Shown here one piece after another: positions 34,576 through 42,484 of a stretch of 64,000 nt of DNA (within the stretch, counting starts at the first letter, position 1; each line of letters opens with the position of its first letter). The translations under genes and the position numbers were made by a program. The notes under the pieces are model-generated. The model saw only the letters and a list, made by a program, of their open reading frames with translations. It did no database searches and was not told the origin of the DNA. Origin of the DNA: Pseudarthrobacter oxydans (GTDB lineage Bacteria > Actinomycetota > Actinomycetes > Actinomycetales > Micrococcaceae). The DNA lies in assembly GCF_013314975.1 (NCBI RefSeq), contig NZ_JABTYH010000011.1, positions 62,001-126,000 of the forward strand, in the 5' to 3' direction.

Positions 34576-36266
34576 GGCTCGCCGAAACTTCGGACCTGTG
34601 GTGGAAGAACGCCGTGGTGTACTGCCTGGACGTGGAGACGTTCTTTGACGACGACGGCGATGGCACCGGCGATTTTGCCGGACTGACCCAGCGCGTGGAC
34701 TACCTCGCCGCACTGGGCGTGACCTGCATCTGGCTCATGCCGTTCTACCCCTCCCCGGACCGCGACGACGGGTACGACGTGACGGACTTCTTCGCCGTGG
34801 ATCCCCGGCTGGGCACCATGGGGGACGTTGTGGAGTTCATCCGGGCGGCCAAGGACCGTGGAATGCGCGTCATCGCCGACTTCGTGGTGAACCACACCTC
34901 GGACCAGCACCCTTGGTTTGTCGAGGCCAGGAAATCCAAGGACAACAAATACCGCGACTACTACGTGTGGCGGAGCGACACTCCCCCGGACACCTCCTCG
35001 GAGGTGGTGTTCCCTGGCGAGGAGGACTCTCTGTGGGAAAAGGATGAAGCCACCGGCGAGTGGTACCTGCACATGTTCGCCAAGCACCAGCCGGACCTGG
35101 ATGTCACCAATCCCTCCGTCCGGAACGAGATTGCCAAGGCGATGGGCCTGTGGCTGGAACTGGGCCTGGACGGCTTCCGCCTGGACGCGGTGCCCTTCTT
35201 CCTGGAGACCCGCGGCCAGCCCAAGGACGAGGCCGCGAACCTGGATCCGCATGAGTACCTGGCCGCACTGCGCAGCTTCGTGAGCCGGCGCAACGGCAGC
35301 GCCATCCTCCTGGGCGAGGTGAACCTGCCGTACAAGGAGCAGCTTGAGTACTTCGGCGGTCCGGACGGGAACGAACTCAACATGCAGTTCGACTTCATGT
35401 CCATGCAGCACATCTATCTGTCGCTGGCACGCCAGGACGCCCGTCCACTGGCGGAGACGCTGAAGGGCAGGCCGCCGCTGCACCCGGACAACCAGTGGGC
35501 CATGTTCGTGCGGAACCACGACGAACTCACTCTGGACAAGCTCAGCGACGGTGAGCGGGAAGAGGTCTTTTCCGCGTTTGGGCCAGAGAAGAACATGCAG
35601 ATCTATGGCCGCGGCCTGCGCCGCCGCCTTCCCCCGATGCTTGGCGGCGACGCAGGGCGCATCCGCATGGTGTACTCGCTGATGTTCGCCCTGCCGGGCA
35701 CTCCGGTGCTCTTTTATGGGGAGGAGATCGGCATGGGAGAGGACCTCCGGCAGAAAGGCCGGGCTTCCGTGCGCACCCCCATGCAGTGGAACGGCGAAAA
35801 GAACGCCGGCTTCTCCACGGCCAAGGTATCGGACCTGGTGGCGCCGCTGGCCCGGGGAGAATACGGTCCCGAGCACGTCAACGCCGCGGCCGCGAAGAGG
35901 GATCCCGGCTCGCTGTTCAACTTCATGGTCACGCTGATCCGCCGCTACCGCGAATCGGCGGAGCTGGGCTGGGGCGAGTTCGCCATCATCGACCAGCCAG
36001 AGCCTGCAGTCCTTGCCCACACCTGCAGTTCGGACGGCGGCACACTGGTGCTGCTGCACAACTTCGGGGAGGCCCCCGTGACGGTTAACGGCACAGTGGG
36101 CCCGGAGGACGGGCCAGCGAATGCGTTCCGGGACGCCACCCTGCTGGACCTGTTCGACGGCGACAACATCACCCTGGATCCCGACGGCGGCTTCGCCGTT
36201 GAACTGGAACGTTACGGCTACCGCTGGTACCGCCTCCACCGCAAAGGCGACAGGCTGGCACCATGA
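34572..36266 (+). CDS. GH13 alpha-amylase family protein, trehalose-synthase-like
   Basis: A 564-aa glycoside hydrolase with a complete catalytic triad: nucleophile D205 (DGFRLDAVPF), acid/base E249 (LLGEVN) and D317 (FVRNHDE). DFVVNHTS (103-110) is conserved region I. The domain order and YRDYYVWRSDTP resemble trehalose synthase (TreS, subfamily 16), which interconverts maltose and trehalose, but the protein lacks a maltokinase fusion. It is coupled by ATGA overlaps to the LLM gene upstream and to a 53-aa membrane protein downstream. Hydrolysis or isomerisation specificity cannot be read from sequence. Confidence 0.9.
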   Translation: MRLAETSDLWWKNAVVYCLDVETFFDDDGDGTGDFAGLTQRVDYLAALGVTCIWLMPFYPSPDRDDGYDVTDFFAVDPRLGTMGDVVEFIRAAKDRGMRVIADFVVNHTSDQHPWFVEARKSKDNKYRDYYVWRSDTPPDTSSEVVFPGEEDSLWEKDEATGEWYLHMFAKHQPDLDVTNPSVRNEIAKAMGLWLELGLDGFRLDAVPFFLETRGQPKDEAANLDPHEYLAALRSFVSRRNGSAILLGEVNLPYKEQLEYFGGPDGNELNMQFDFMSMQHIYLSLARQDARPLAETLKGRPPLHPDNQWAMFVRNHDELTLDKLSDGEREEVFSAFGPEKNMQIYGRGLRRRLPPMLGGDAGRIRMVYSLMFALPGTPVLFYGEEIGMGEDLRQKGRASVRTPMQWNGEKNAGFSTAKVSDLVAPLARGEYGPEHVNAAAAKRDPGSLFNFMVTLIRRYRESAELGWGEFAIIDQPEPAVLAHTCSSDGGTLVLLHNFGEAPVTVNGTVGPEDGPANAFRDATLLDLFDGDNITLDPDGGFAVELERYGYRWYRLHRKGDRLAP

Positions 36267-36424
36267 GGTGGGTGGTCCCGCTGCTCGTCGTGGTGCTCGG
36301 CGGGGCCGTCTTCGTGCTCGGCGGCGCCGATGATTCCCCGGGCCTGCAGGGCATCGGTGCTGTGCTCGTGGCCGGTGGGATCACCCTCGGCGTCCGCGGC
36401 GTGCGCCGGGACCGCCGGCGGTAG
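36263..36424 (+). CDS. 53-aa membrane microprotein
   Basis: A short reading frame starting ATG in an ATGA overlap with the GH13 stop (36263-36266) and ending TAG at 36422-36424. It encodes a hydrophobic segment VVPLLVVVLGGAVFVLGG, a polar turn ADDSPGLQG, a second hydrophobic segment IGAVLVAGGITLGV, and a very basic tail RGVRRDRRR. This is a two-helix hairpin with the positive tail inside. The overlap suggests translation with the GH13 gene. The function is unknown; similar tiny proteins are easy to miss because of their length. Confidence 0.6.
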   Translation: MRWVVPLLVVVLGGAVFVLGGADDSPGLQGIGAVLVAGGITLGVRGVRRDRRR

Positions 36425-36533
36425 GCAGCAGGCAGCCTTGAAGCACCACGCAACTGTGCCGGAACCGCACCACGGCCAGGCGCCCGGACCGTAGACGGGA
36501 CGCCGTCGCCGTCCGGGTGTGAAAAAATCAACC

Positions 36534-37763
36534 ATGCGCCCCATGCAGCACTCCAGCAAGCTCCAAAACGTCCGGTACGAACTCCGCGGACCCATCCTCC
36601 AGGCCGCCAAGGCCATGGAGGCGGAAGGGCACCGGATCCTCAAGATGAACCTTGGGGACACCGCGCCGTTCGGCCTGGAAACGCCGGAGTCCGTGGTGGT
36701 GGACATGATTCACCACCTGAGGGGCGCCCAGGGATACAGCGACTCGAAGGGGATCTTCTCAGCGCGGACCGCCATCTCGCAGTACTACCAGACGCGCGGC
36801 CTGATGCAGATCGGGGTGGAGGACATCTTCATCGGCAACGGCGTCAGCGAACTCATTTCCATGTGCCTGCAGGCGTTTATGGAAAACGGCGACGAGATCC
36901 TGGTGCCGGCACCGGATTACCCGCTGTGGACCGCCGCGGTCACGCTGACAGGGGGCAAGCCGGTGCACTACCTCTGCGACGAAGGGGAGAACTGGTGGCC
37001 GGACATGGCCGACGTGGAGGCCAAGATCACCAGCCGCACCAAGGGGATTGTGATCATCAACCCCAACAACCCCACGGGCGCCGTCTATCCGCGGCACATC
37101 CTGGAGCAGTTCGCGGCCTTGGCCCGGAAACACCACCTGGTCCTGTTCTCGGACGAGATCTACGAGAAGGTGCTGTATGAGGAGGCCCAGCATATCCACA
37201 CCGCGGCCGTGGCCGAGGACGTCTGCTGCCTGACGTTCAGCGGGCTGTCCAAGGCGTACCGCATGCCCGGCTACCGGGCAGGCTGGGTTGCCGTCACCGG
37301 GCCACTTGCCGCCACCGCCGCCTACCGGGAAGGACTGGAACTGCTGGCCTCCCTGCGGCTGTGCCCCAACGTTCCGGCCCAGCATGCCATCCAGACCTGC
37401 CTTGGCGGCTACCAGAGCATCGACGCCCTGGTGCGGCCCGGAGGCAGGCTCCGTGAACAGCGCGATCTCGCCTACCAGCTCCTGACCGAGATACCGGGCG
37501 TGACGTGTGTCCCCGCGGCGGGCGCCATGTACCTGTTCCCCCGCCTCGATCCGGAGCTCTACCCCATCAGCAGCGACGAACAGTTTGTCCTGGACCTGCT
37601 GAAGGACCAGAAGATCCTCGTCTCGCACGGTTCCGCGTTCAACTGGCCGACGCCGGACCACTTCCGGTTCGTGATCCTTCCGTCCGTCCTGGACATCCGG
37701 GAGGCTGTGCACCGCATCTCCACCTTCCTGGCGGCATACCGCGCCAGCGTGGAACTGCCGTAG
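36534..37763 (+). CDS. Alanine-synthesising aminotransferase, AlaA-like
   Basis: A 409-aa fold-type I PLP enzyme with very strong similarity to E. coli AlaA along its length: LRGPILQAAKAMEAEGH, APFGLETPE, VPAPDYPLWTAAVTLTGGK, INPNNPTGAVYPRHIL. The PLP lysine is K240 in FSGLSKAYRMPGYR. It transfers an amino group from glutamate to pyruvate, making alanine. The ATG at 36534 is chosen; a GTG at 36519 would add five residues and no strong ribosome site decides. It stands alone, about 110 bp after the microprotein. Confidence 0.92.
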   Translation: MRPMQHSSKLQNVRYELRGPILQAAKAMEAEGHRILKMNLGDTAPFGLETPESVVVDMIHHLRGAQGYSDSKGIFSARTAISQYYQTRGLMQIGVEDIFIGNGVSELISMCLQAFMENGDEILVPAPDYPLWTAAVTLTGGKPVHYLCDEGENWWPDMADVEAKITSRTKGIVIINPNNPTGAVYPRHILEQFAALARKHHLVLFSDEIYEKVLYEEAQHIHTAAVAEDVCCLTFSGLSKAYRMPGYRAGWVAVTGPLAATAAYREGLELLASLRLCPNVPAQHAIQTCLGGYQSIDALVRPGGRLREQRDLAYQLLTEIPGVTCVPAAGAMYLFPRLDPELYPISSDEQFVLDLLKDQKILVSHGSAFNWPTPDHFRFVILPSVLDIREAVHRISTFLAAYRASVELP

Positions 37764-37961
37764 GGCCCCTTAAGGCCGCACCGCCGTCGGGCCCTGCCCG
37801 CCTGTTCTGCCGTGGTGCCCGGGAAATTCGGTTCGGGAAACAGCTCCGGCGCGAAGAACTAACCCGCGCCTAACCGCGGGGAAACGCGGGCGCAACATTG
37901 CCCCGGCACACTGGATTCTGCAGGCAAGAGCCGGCACCAGCCCCAGCCAGGAGGCCCCGCC

Positions 37962-38198
37962 ATGAAGCAGAAAGCGACACCACATGTGACACGAGTCCGC
38001 GCCCTGGACCAGCTCCACCGCGGCGACGAGATCGAAGCCCGCCTCTCCGTGGGCCCTTCCTACGACGACGTTGTGATCCGCCGCGGAAGTGTCCAGGAAA
38101 CCGCGCCCGGCATCGGCGTGGTCTGGATCCTGGACCGGCTCACCGGCCTGCGCAAAGCGATCAATACGGACGAATGCAGCGTCTGGCGGCTCGCCTGA
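37962..38198 (+). CDS. Small hypothetical protein, 78 aa
   Basis: Not recognised. AGGAGG stands seven bases before the ATG, which strongly supports translation. The residues read as a small beta-rich domain (VTRVRALDQLHRGDEIEARL, then DVVIRRGSVQETAPGIGVVWILD) with no signal peptide or membrane segment; RRGSVQETAPG and the following strand suggest an SH3-like or regulatory beta barrel. The 198 bp upstream of it hold no clear element. Confidence 0.6.
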   Translation: MKQKATPHVTRVRALDQLHRGDEIEARLSVGPSYDDVVIRRGSVQETAPGIGVVWILDRLTGLRKAINTDECSVWRLA

Positions 38199-38274
38199 AA
38201 CTGTCGGGATCCGCGGCCCGGGTGTAGCCAGCAAGGGCTGCCCGCCGCACCGGAACCTTCGGCACCATAGCCGT

Positions 38275-38577
38275 TCAACCCCCGGCTACCGACTGGATGA
38301 CCAGTACTTCCTGGCCTGGAGCCACCTCGGTTTCCAGGCCCTGCAACCGCCGCACCTCGTCCCCGCCGACGTACACATTCACGAAGCGCCGCAGCGCGCC
38401 GGTCTCGTCACGGAGCCGCCGGGCCAGCACTGCGAAGTCCGAGGTCACCGCATCGAGGAGCTTTCCCACCGAAACCGGCCCGTCGGCGGGCGCAGTCAGG
38501 ACGGACTGCCCGCCGGCCAGCGGCTGCAGGACGCTGGGAAGCACCACCCTGATTTCCCGCACGCTGCTGTCAGGCAC
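38275..38577 (-). CDS. MoaD/ThiS-family ubiquitin-like protein
   Basis: A 100-aa beta-grasp protein. It ends in Gly-Gly (QSVAGG), the activated C-terminus of sulfur carriers ThiS and MoaD and of ubiquitin-like modifiers; RRFVNVYVGGDEVRRLQGL is the family's core strand-turn. Its GTG start (38577) overlaps the upstream beta-propeller gene by 8 nt, so the two are translationally coupled. No moaE, thiG, moeB or other E1 gene is nearby, so a thiamine or molybdopterin role is not supported by context. Its partner is probably the propeller protein. Confidence 0.82.
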   Translation of the reverse strand: MPDSSVREIRVVLPSVLQPLAGGQSVLTAPADGPVSVGKLLDAVTSDFAVLARRLRDETGALRRFVNVYVGGDEVRRLQGLETEVAPGQEVLVIQSVAGG

Positions 38578-39667
38578 CTGAGATCACGGCTGCCCGGACA
38601 CAGAGCACATCCGGGAGATGGGACACAACCTCCCGGAATGTCGCCCCTTCGTCCGCACTCGCGTAGACCGAGCCGCCGCGCGTCCCAAAATAGACCCCGG
38701 CCGGCTCCGCTGTGTCCACCGAGGCAGCATCGCGCAGGACGCTGTTGTATTCCCCGGCGGGCAAGCCGTTGCTGAGCCTTTTCCAAGTGGACCCGGCGTC
38801 GTCCGTGCGGTGGACGGCCAGCTCGCCGTCCGGCGGAATGCGTTCGCCGTCCGCTTTCAGGGGGATGACCCACGCCGTGCCCTCCCGGCGGGGATGGGTG
38901 AGCATCACAAAGCCGAAATCCGCCGGCAGTCCCTCCGCGATGGAGTTCCAGCTGTCCGCGTTGTCATCCGTGCGGTAGACGCCGTGGTGGTTCTGGGCGT
39001 AGAGGCGGCCGTCGACGGCGGCATCCGCTGCGATCTTGTGGACGCACTGCCCGAACTCCGGGTTGGGGTCGGGCATGAAGTAGGCCGAAATGCCGCGGTT
39101 GCGCGGCTCCCAGGAGGTGCCGCCGTCGAGCGACCGGTAGACGCCTCCCGTGCTCATGGCCACGTGCACCGTCTCCCCGGCCGGATGGACCACGATGGAG
39201 TGCGCGGCGGCACCGCCGTAGCCCGCGCCCCACTCGCTGCGGTGGGGATGGTCCCACAGCCCGCGGTTCAGTTCAAAGTGTTCACCGCCATCGGTGGATT
39301 TCCACACGGAAATGGGCTCCGCTCCCGCCCAGACGACGCCCGGACGTTCCTCCGCGTCCGGATAAATCTGCCAGATGCGCTCCAGCGCGGCACCCGTGTC
39401 CTCCGGAAACCTGACGGCGCCCTGCTCGGGCTCAGACCAGGTGGCACCCAGGTCATCGGAGTGCGCAACGGTGGGCCCCCAATGCTCACTGCGGACGCCC
39501 ACCATGATCCGGGTCCGGCCCTCCCGGGTGTCTATGCCGATGCTGGGGATCTCACTCATGAGGAAGTGCGGGCCAGTGAAAGACCATTGTTGCCTGTCAC
39601 TGCTGGTGGCCAGCCAGAGGCCCTTTTTGGTCCCGATCGCTAAGACAAAACTCTCTGCGGTTGCCAT
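38570..39667 (-). CDS. BNR/YVTN-repeat beta-propeller protein
   Basis: About 365 aa, cytoplasmic (no signal peptide). It contains repeated sialidase-type Asp-box motifs such as SDDLGATWS, STDGGEHFE, SLDGGTSWE, TDDNADSWN, TDDAGSTWK and SADEGATFR, giving about six blades. Though resembling exo-alpha-sialidases, the sialidase arginine triad was not identified, so enzymatic function is doubtful. The ATG at 39667 is used; 39676 and 39703 are alternative upstream starts. It overlaps the MoaD/ThiS-like gene by 8 nt, a recurrent but uncharacterised pairing as far as I know. Confidence 0.85.
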   Translation of the reverse strand: MATAESFVLAIGTKKGLWLATSSDRQQWSFTGPHFLMSEIPSIGIDTREGRTRIMVGVRSEHWGPTVAHSDDLGATWSEPEQGAVRFPEDTGAALERIWQIYPDAEERPGVVWAGAEPISVWKSTDGGEHFELNRGLWDHPHRSEWGAGYGGAAAHSIVVHPAGETVHVAMSTGGVYRSLDGGTSWEPRNRGISAYFMPDPNPEFGQCVHKIAADAAVDGRLYAQNHHGVYRTDDNADSWNSIAEGLPADFGFVMLTHPRREGTAWVIPLKADGERIPPDGELAVHRTDDAGSTWKRLSNGLPAGEYNSVLRDAASVDTAEPAGVYFGTRGGSVYASADEGATFREVVSHLPDVLCVRAAVISGA

Positions 39668-39737
39668 GCCCACCATGCAACCACCGAGCACAGCAGCCCG
39701 CAATGGTTATTTTGTGTCACCGCGGGCCTGCCGAATC

Positions 39738-39938
39738 CTAGTCCACGAACTCCGACTGGGTTTCGATAAAGTCCCAGTCGGCCGGGGTCAGGACGGCCGC
39801 TGGATTGTCCGGATGGGGGCCGCCCGCTTCCGCAATCCCCTGGAGCACCGGAAGGGGCAACTCCTCGGCCCGAAGGTTTTCCCGCAGCCATTCCTTGCTT
39901 GCCAGGTCCAGGTCCAGCCACCACATGTAGATTTCCAT
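39738..39938 (-). CDS. Small hypothetical protein, 66 aa
   Basis: Not recognised. AAAGG lies eleven bases upstream of the ATG at 39938; a GTG at 39950 is too close to it. The protein reads MEIYMWWLDLDLASKEWLREN and continues as an acidic, aromatic-rich helical peptide ending FIETQSEFVD, with no membrane segment. It lies upstream of the propeller and MoaD/ThiS-like genes on the same strand, about 70 bp away, and could belong to that unit. Confidence 0.6.
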   Translation of the reverse strand: MEIYMWWLDLDLASKEWLRENLRAEELPLPVLQGIAEAGGPHPDNPAAVLTPADWDFIETQSEFVD

Positions 39939-40231
39939 GACTTCATGCACCTTTCGTATGTTCCAACGTTAGGCCCGGGCGGATGCGCGGACAAGATACA
40001 CCCGCGGGAGGCAGGTAGCCAGTGCAGGGCGACCCCGATGATGCGGGTACCCGCAAGTAACCGCATCGTCCGGTCGCCGGAAAAGACGAGTACCCCCTAC
40101 TCAGGACCGCCTCCAGCCCCCACCCCTAGCCTGAAAACTCAAGCAAGCTGACCGTGTTGCTGGGGCATTCGGCGCAAGTGCTGGCCTCCTCATCATGGTC
40201 CGTTTCACCATTCAAACCTGGGGAGAAAACA

Positions 40232-40930
40232 ATGAAACGTACCTTTGTGACTGTGGGGGTCGTGGGACTGGGCCTGCTCAGCGTTACGGCACCGGCCATG
40301 GCAGCGCCTGAAAGAGTCATCGTCTGCCACAGCGACGGAAGCAGCTGGACGCCGCTGGAATTCAACATCAACGGCCTGAATGGCCACGACCAGCACCCGC
40401 TGGACATCATTCCGCCTACCTCCGAGTCGCCCGGCAAGAACTGGACCAACGCCGGAAAACTTCTCTACGTCGAGAAGTGCGCGGCGTTGCCGCCGGGCGA
40501 AACACTGCCGGAGGAGCCGGCTGAGGAGGAGCCGGTGGTGGAAACACCGGTTGTGGAGACGCCGGTGGTGGAAACACCGGTTGTAGAGACGCCGGTGGTG
40601 GAAACACCGGTTGTTCAGACACCCGCCGGGGAGGCACCCGCGCTGACTCCTGCTGCCGAACAGTCCGTGGTGGTTCCGCCGGCAGCAGCGCCCGGTGCGG
40701 CTCCGCAGGCAGCGGCACCTGTTGCGCCTGCTCCGCGGGCAGCCGTCCAGCAGCCAACCGCTGTAACGGGGGCCACCAGCCTCGGTACCAACCAGGGGTA
40801 CAACGCCCAGACCGCCGTCGGTGGTTCCGGCAGCATTCCGTCATGGCTGGCCGGGCTGGGAGCGTTGGCGGCAGCGGGAGCGGCAGTGGCTCTCCGCCGC
40901 CGGTCCCGTCCGTTCACCCCGGCCGGCTGA
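40232..40930 (+). CDS. Secreted, membrane-anchored surface protein with VETPV repeats
   Basis: A 232-aa protein. Signal peptide MKRTFVTVGVVGLGLLSVTAPAMA with an AMA|AP-like cleavage site. The mature head contains IVCHSDGSSWTPLEFNI and two Cys, followed by three 30-bp repeats coding alternating VVETP units, an Ala/Pro-rich stalk, then a hydrophobic helix (WLAGLGALAAAGAAVAL) and RRRSR tail. This is the shape of a sortase substrate, but no LPXTG is present; TAVTG and TAVGG before the helix are the nearest candidates. ATG 40232 has GGGGAGA upstream. A sortase gene follows, separated by a hairpin. Confidence 0.85.
   Translation: MKRTFVTVGVVGLGLLSVTAPAMAAPERVIVCHSDGSSWTPLEFNINGLNGHDQHPLDIIPPTSESPGKNWTNAGKLLYVEKCAALPPGETLPEEPAEEEPVVETPVVETPVVETPVVETPVVETPVVQTPAGEAPALTPAAEQSVVVPPAAAPGAAPQAAAPVAPAPRAAVQQPTAVTGATSLGTNQGYNAQTAVGGSGSIPSWLAGLGALAAAGAAVALRRRSRPFTPAG
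40531..40620 (+). repeat. Three in-frame 30-bp tandem repeats in the surface protein gene
   Basis: Units 40531-40560, 40561-40590 and 40591-40620 each start GCCGGTGGTGGAAACACCGG; they differ by one to three bases. They encode VVETP-type stalk repeats. Such arrays change length by slippage, altering how far the head extends from the membrane. Confidence 0.9.
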
Positions 40931-40996
40931 CACAGCCACACCGCAGCCCCCGGCTCGTGGCTCGGTGAGCACGGACCGGGCCGCGGCCCTTGACAG

Positions 40997-41033
40997 GGAA
41001 GGCGTCCCGCCAGTGCCCGGCGGGGCGCCTTCC
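40997..41033 (+). terminator. Hairpin between surface protein and sortase genes
   Basis: GGAAGGCGTCCCGCC (40997-41011) pairs with GGCGGGGCGCCTTCC (41019-41033) with one G-U pair and a 7-nt loop. It is followed by only a weak pyrimidine tract (CTCCTCTCGTC), so it may terminate partially and lower sortase expression relative to its likely substrate. Confidence 0.6.
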
Positions 41034-41078
41034 CTCCTCTCGTCTATTCCTCCCTTCGTCAAAATATCGAGGAGCACC

Positions 41079-41825
41079 ATGGCCAAGGTCCCCAGCCGGC
41101 ACGCAGTGGGCGCGAAGCGCGCACCGCGGCGCTGGAACCGTGGGGACCTGGCCATTCTCATGTGCGGCATCCTGGCGTTCCTGTCCATCAGCTTCGGCGC
41201 ACCGCTCCTGACGCACTCAGCCCCTGGTGGCAGCGCGCAGGGGTCCATAACGGCGGCGAAGCCAACCGCCGCCGGCGTCCCGGCCACGGACCCGGCGCCC
41301 ATCGCGGTTACGGGTCCAGCGGAAGGAACCGCCGCGCCTTTCGACTCCACCGCCAGTCCTGCCCCGGCCCCCCTGCTGCCCGAAGCCGCCGAGCCGCTCC
41401 GTATCCGGTACCCGTCCGCCGGCTTCGACGTCCCTGTCCACCGCCTGGACCTGGACAGCGACGCCCGGGCCAAACAGACCGTTGTGCCGCCCGAAACCAA
41501 GGACGGCTACTGGCTGGCGCCCTTCGGCACCCCCGGCCACGGTTCGGCCAACACCACCTACGTCATCGGACACAGCTGGGACGGCGCGGAGGCACCCTTC
41601 AACCACCTGAGTTCAGCGGCAGCAGTGGGTGACCGGTTTGAGGTGGACACGGCTGCCGGCACCATCGCCTACCAGGTGGACACCGTCACCACGTACCTCA
41701 AGGCCACCCTCAAGGACAGCCCCGTTTGGGAGATCGTGCCGAACCGGCTGGTCCTGATCAGCTGCTACACGGAGGACCCGTGGGGAAAAAACGTGGTTGT
41801 CACGGCCTCGCCCGCCATTCCCTGA
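41079..41825 (+). CDS. Sortase-family transpeptidase (class F-like)
   Basis: A 248-aa protein: basic N-terminus, one membrane anchor (LAILMCGILAFLSISFGAPLL, about 24-44), a Pro/Ala-rich extracellular linker, then the sortase domain from about residue 107. Catalytic histidine H165 (YVIGHSWDG) and cysteine C229 (LVLISCYTED) are present. No arginine follows the cysteine; the segment there is DPWGKNVVV, with K237 where an Arg is expected, and the nearest Arg is R223. ATG 41079 has GAGGAG upstream. It is probably the enzyme for the preceding surface protein. Confidence 0.85.
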   Translation: MAKVPSRHAVGAKRAPRRWNRGDLAILMCGILAFLSISFGAPLLTHSAPGGSAQGSITAAKPTAAGVPATDPAPIAVTGPAEGTAAPFDSTASPAPAPLLPEAAEPLRIRYPSAGFDVPVHRLDLDSDARAKQTVVPPETKDGYWLAPFGTPGHGSANTTYVIGHSWDGAEAPFNHLSSAAAVGDRFEVDTAAGTIAYQVDTVTTYLKATLKDSPVWEIVPNRLVLISCYTEDPWGKNVVVTASPAIP

Positions 41826-41892
41826 CGGCCCGAAAGGCACGCGCTCTCCACCCGCCCTATCCAAGAGCATTCAAGGAGGCTGAAAATAAGCT

Positions 41893-42411
41893 ATGAGCCC
41901 GGAACAGATGAACAGCAACCCTCCCCTGGTGGTGGGCATCGCACCCGGACAGCACGTTGAGGTCCTGCAGACCGCCGTCTCACTCGCCGCCCGCCTGGGG
42001 ACGCGGTTGCTCTGCGCCTATGTGGACGAGGCCAGCTTCCTGGTGGACTGGGACCCTGCGCGGCCCGCCCACCGGCTCTCCCTGCACCCCGACACGGACG
42101 ACGCAAACATCGGTGCCGTGGCGCTGGAACTCAAGTCCGCAATCGAAGCGGCGGTGGCCGGCGTCCCGCCCGGTACTGCGGCGGCGGAATGGACCCTGCA
42201 GACCCTCGCCGGGGATCCCGCCCGCGCCCTCGCCCGGCTCGCAGCCGAAAACGACGCGCCGATGATCATCGTGGGAACCTCTGAGCGTGGCTTCTCCCAT
42301 CGCCTGGCAGAAGCCCTCAGCGGGTCCGTGGGTGCCTGGCTCACGCACCACCAGAGCAGGCCTGTCCTCATAGTTCCCTACCGGATGCCTGCCCACGACG
42401 ACCGGCCGTGA
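41893..42411 (+). CDS. Universal stress protein family (UspA fold)
   Basis: A 172-aa single-domain USP. PLVVGIAPGQHVEVLQTAVSLAARLG is the N-terminal strand-helix, and IIVGTSERGFSHRLAEALSGSVGAWLTHH contains the G-x2-G-x9-G(S/T) style nucleotide loop (GTSERGF...GSVG), suggesting ATP binding, followed by the last strand RPVLIVPYR. AGGAGG occurs 13 bases before the ATG, which is long spacing; the ATG at residue 6 would be longer still. It follows the sortase by 67 bp. Function is general stress response, not specific. Confidence 0.85.
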   Translation: MSPEQMNSNPPLVVGIAPGQHVEVLQTAVSLAARLGTRLLCAYVDEASFLVDWDPARPAHRLSLHPDTDDANIGAVALELKSAIEAAVAGVPPGTAAAEWTLQTLAGDPARALARLAAENDAPMIIVGTSERGFSHRLAEALSGSVGAWLTHHQSRPVLIVPYRMPAHDDRP

Positions 42412-42484
42412 AACTAAAGCGAAAGTACTTATTCGGGGTGCTGGCGGACCGGACTACCAGCCAGTAAGCTGATTCAAGCAAGAC

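Noticed and set aside
38570..39667. Functional exo-alpha-sialidase
   Set aside because: Asp-box repeats are present, but no signal peptide and no sialidase arginine triad or catalytic Tyr/Glu pair was identified.
40531..40620. 30-bp repeats as a possible CRISPR array
   Set aside because: The units are contiguous with no spacers, lie in frame within a surface-protein gene, and encode VVETP stalk repeats.
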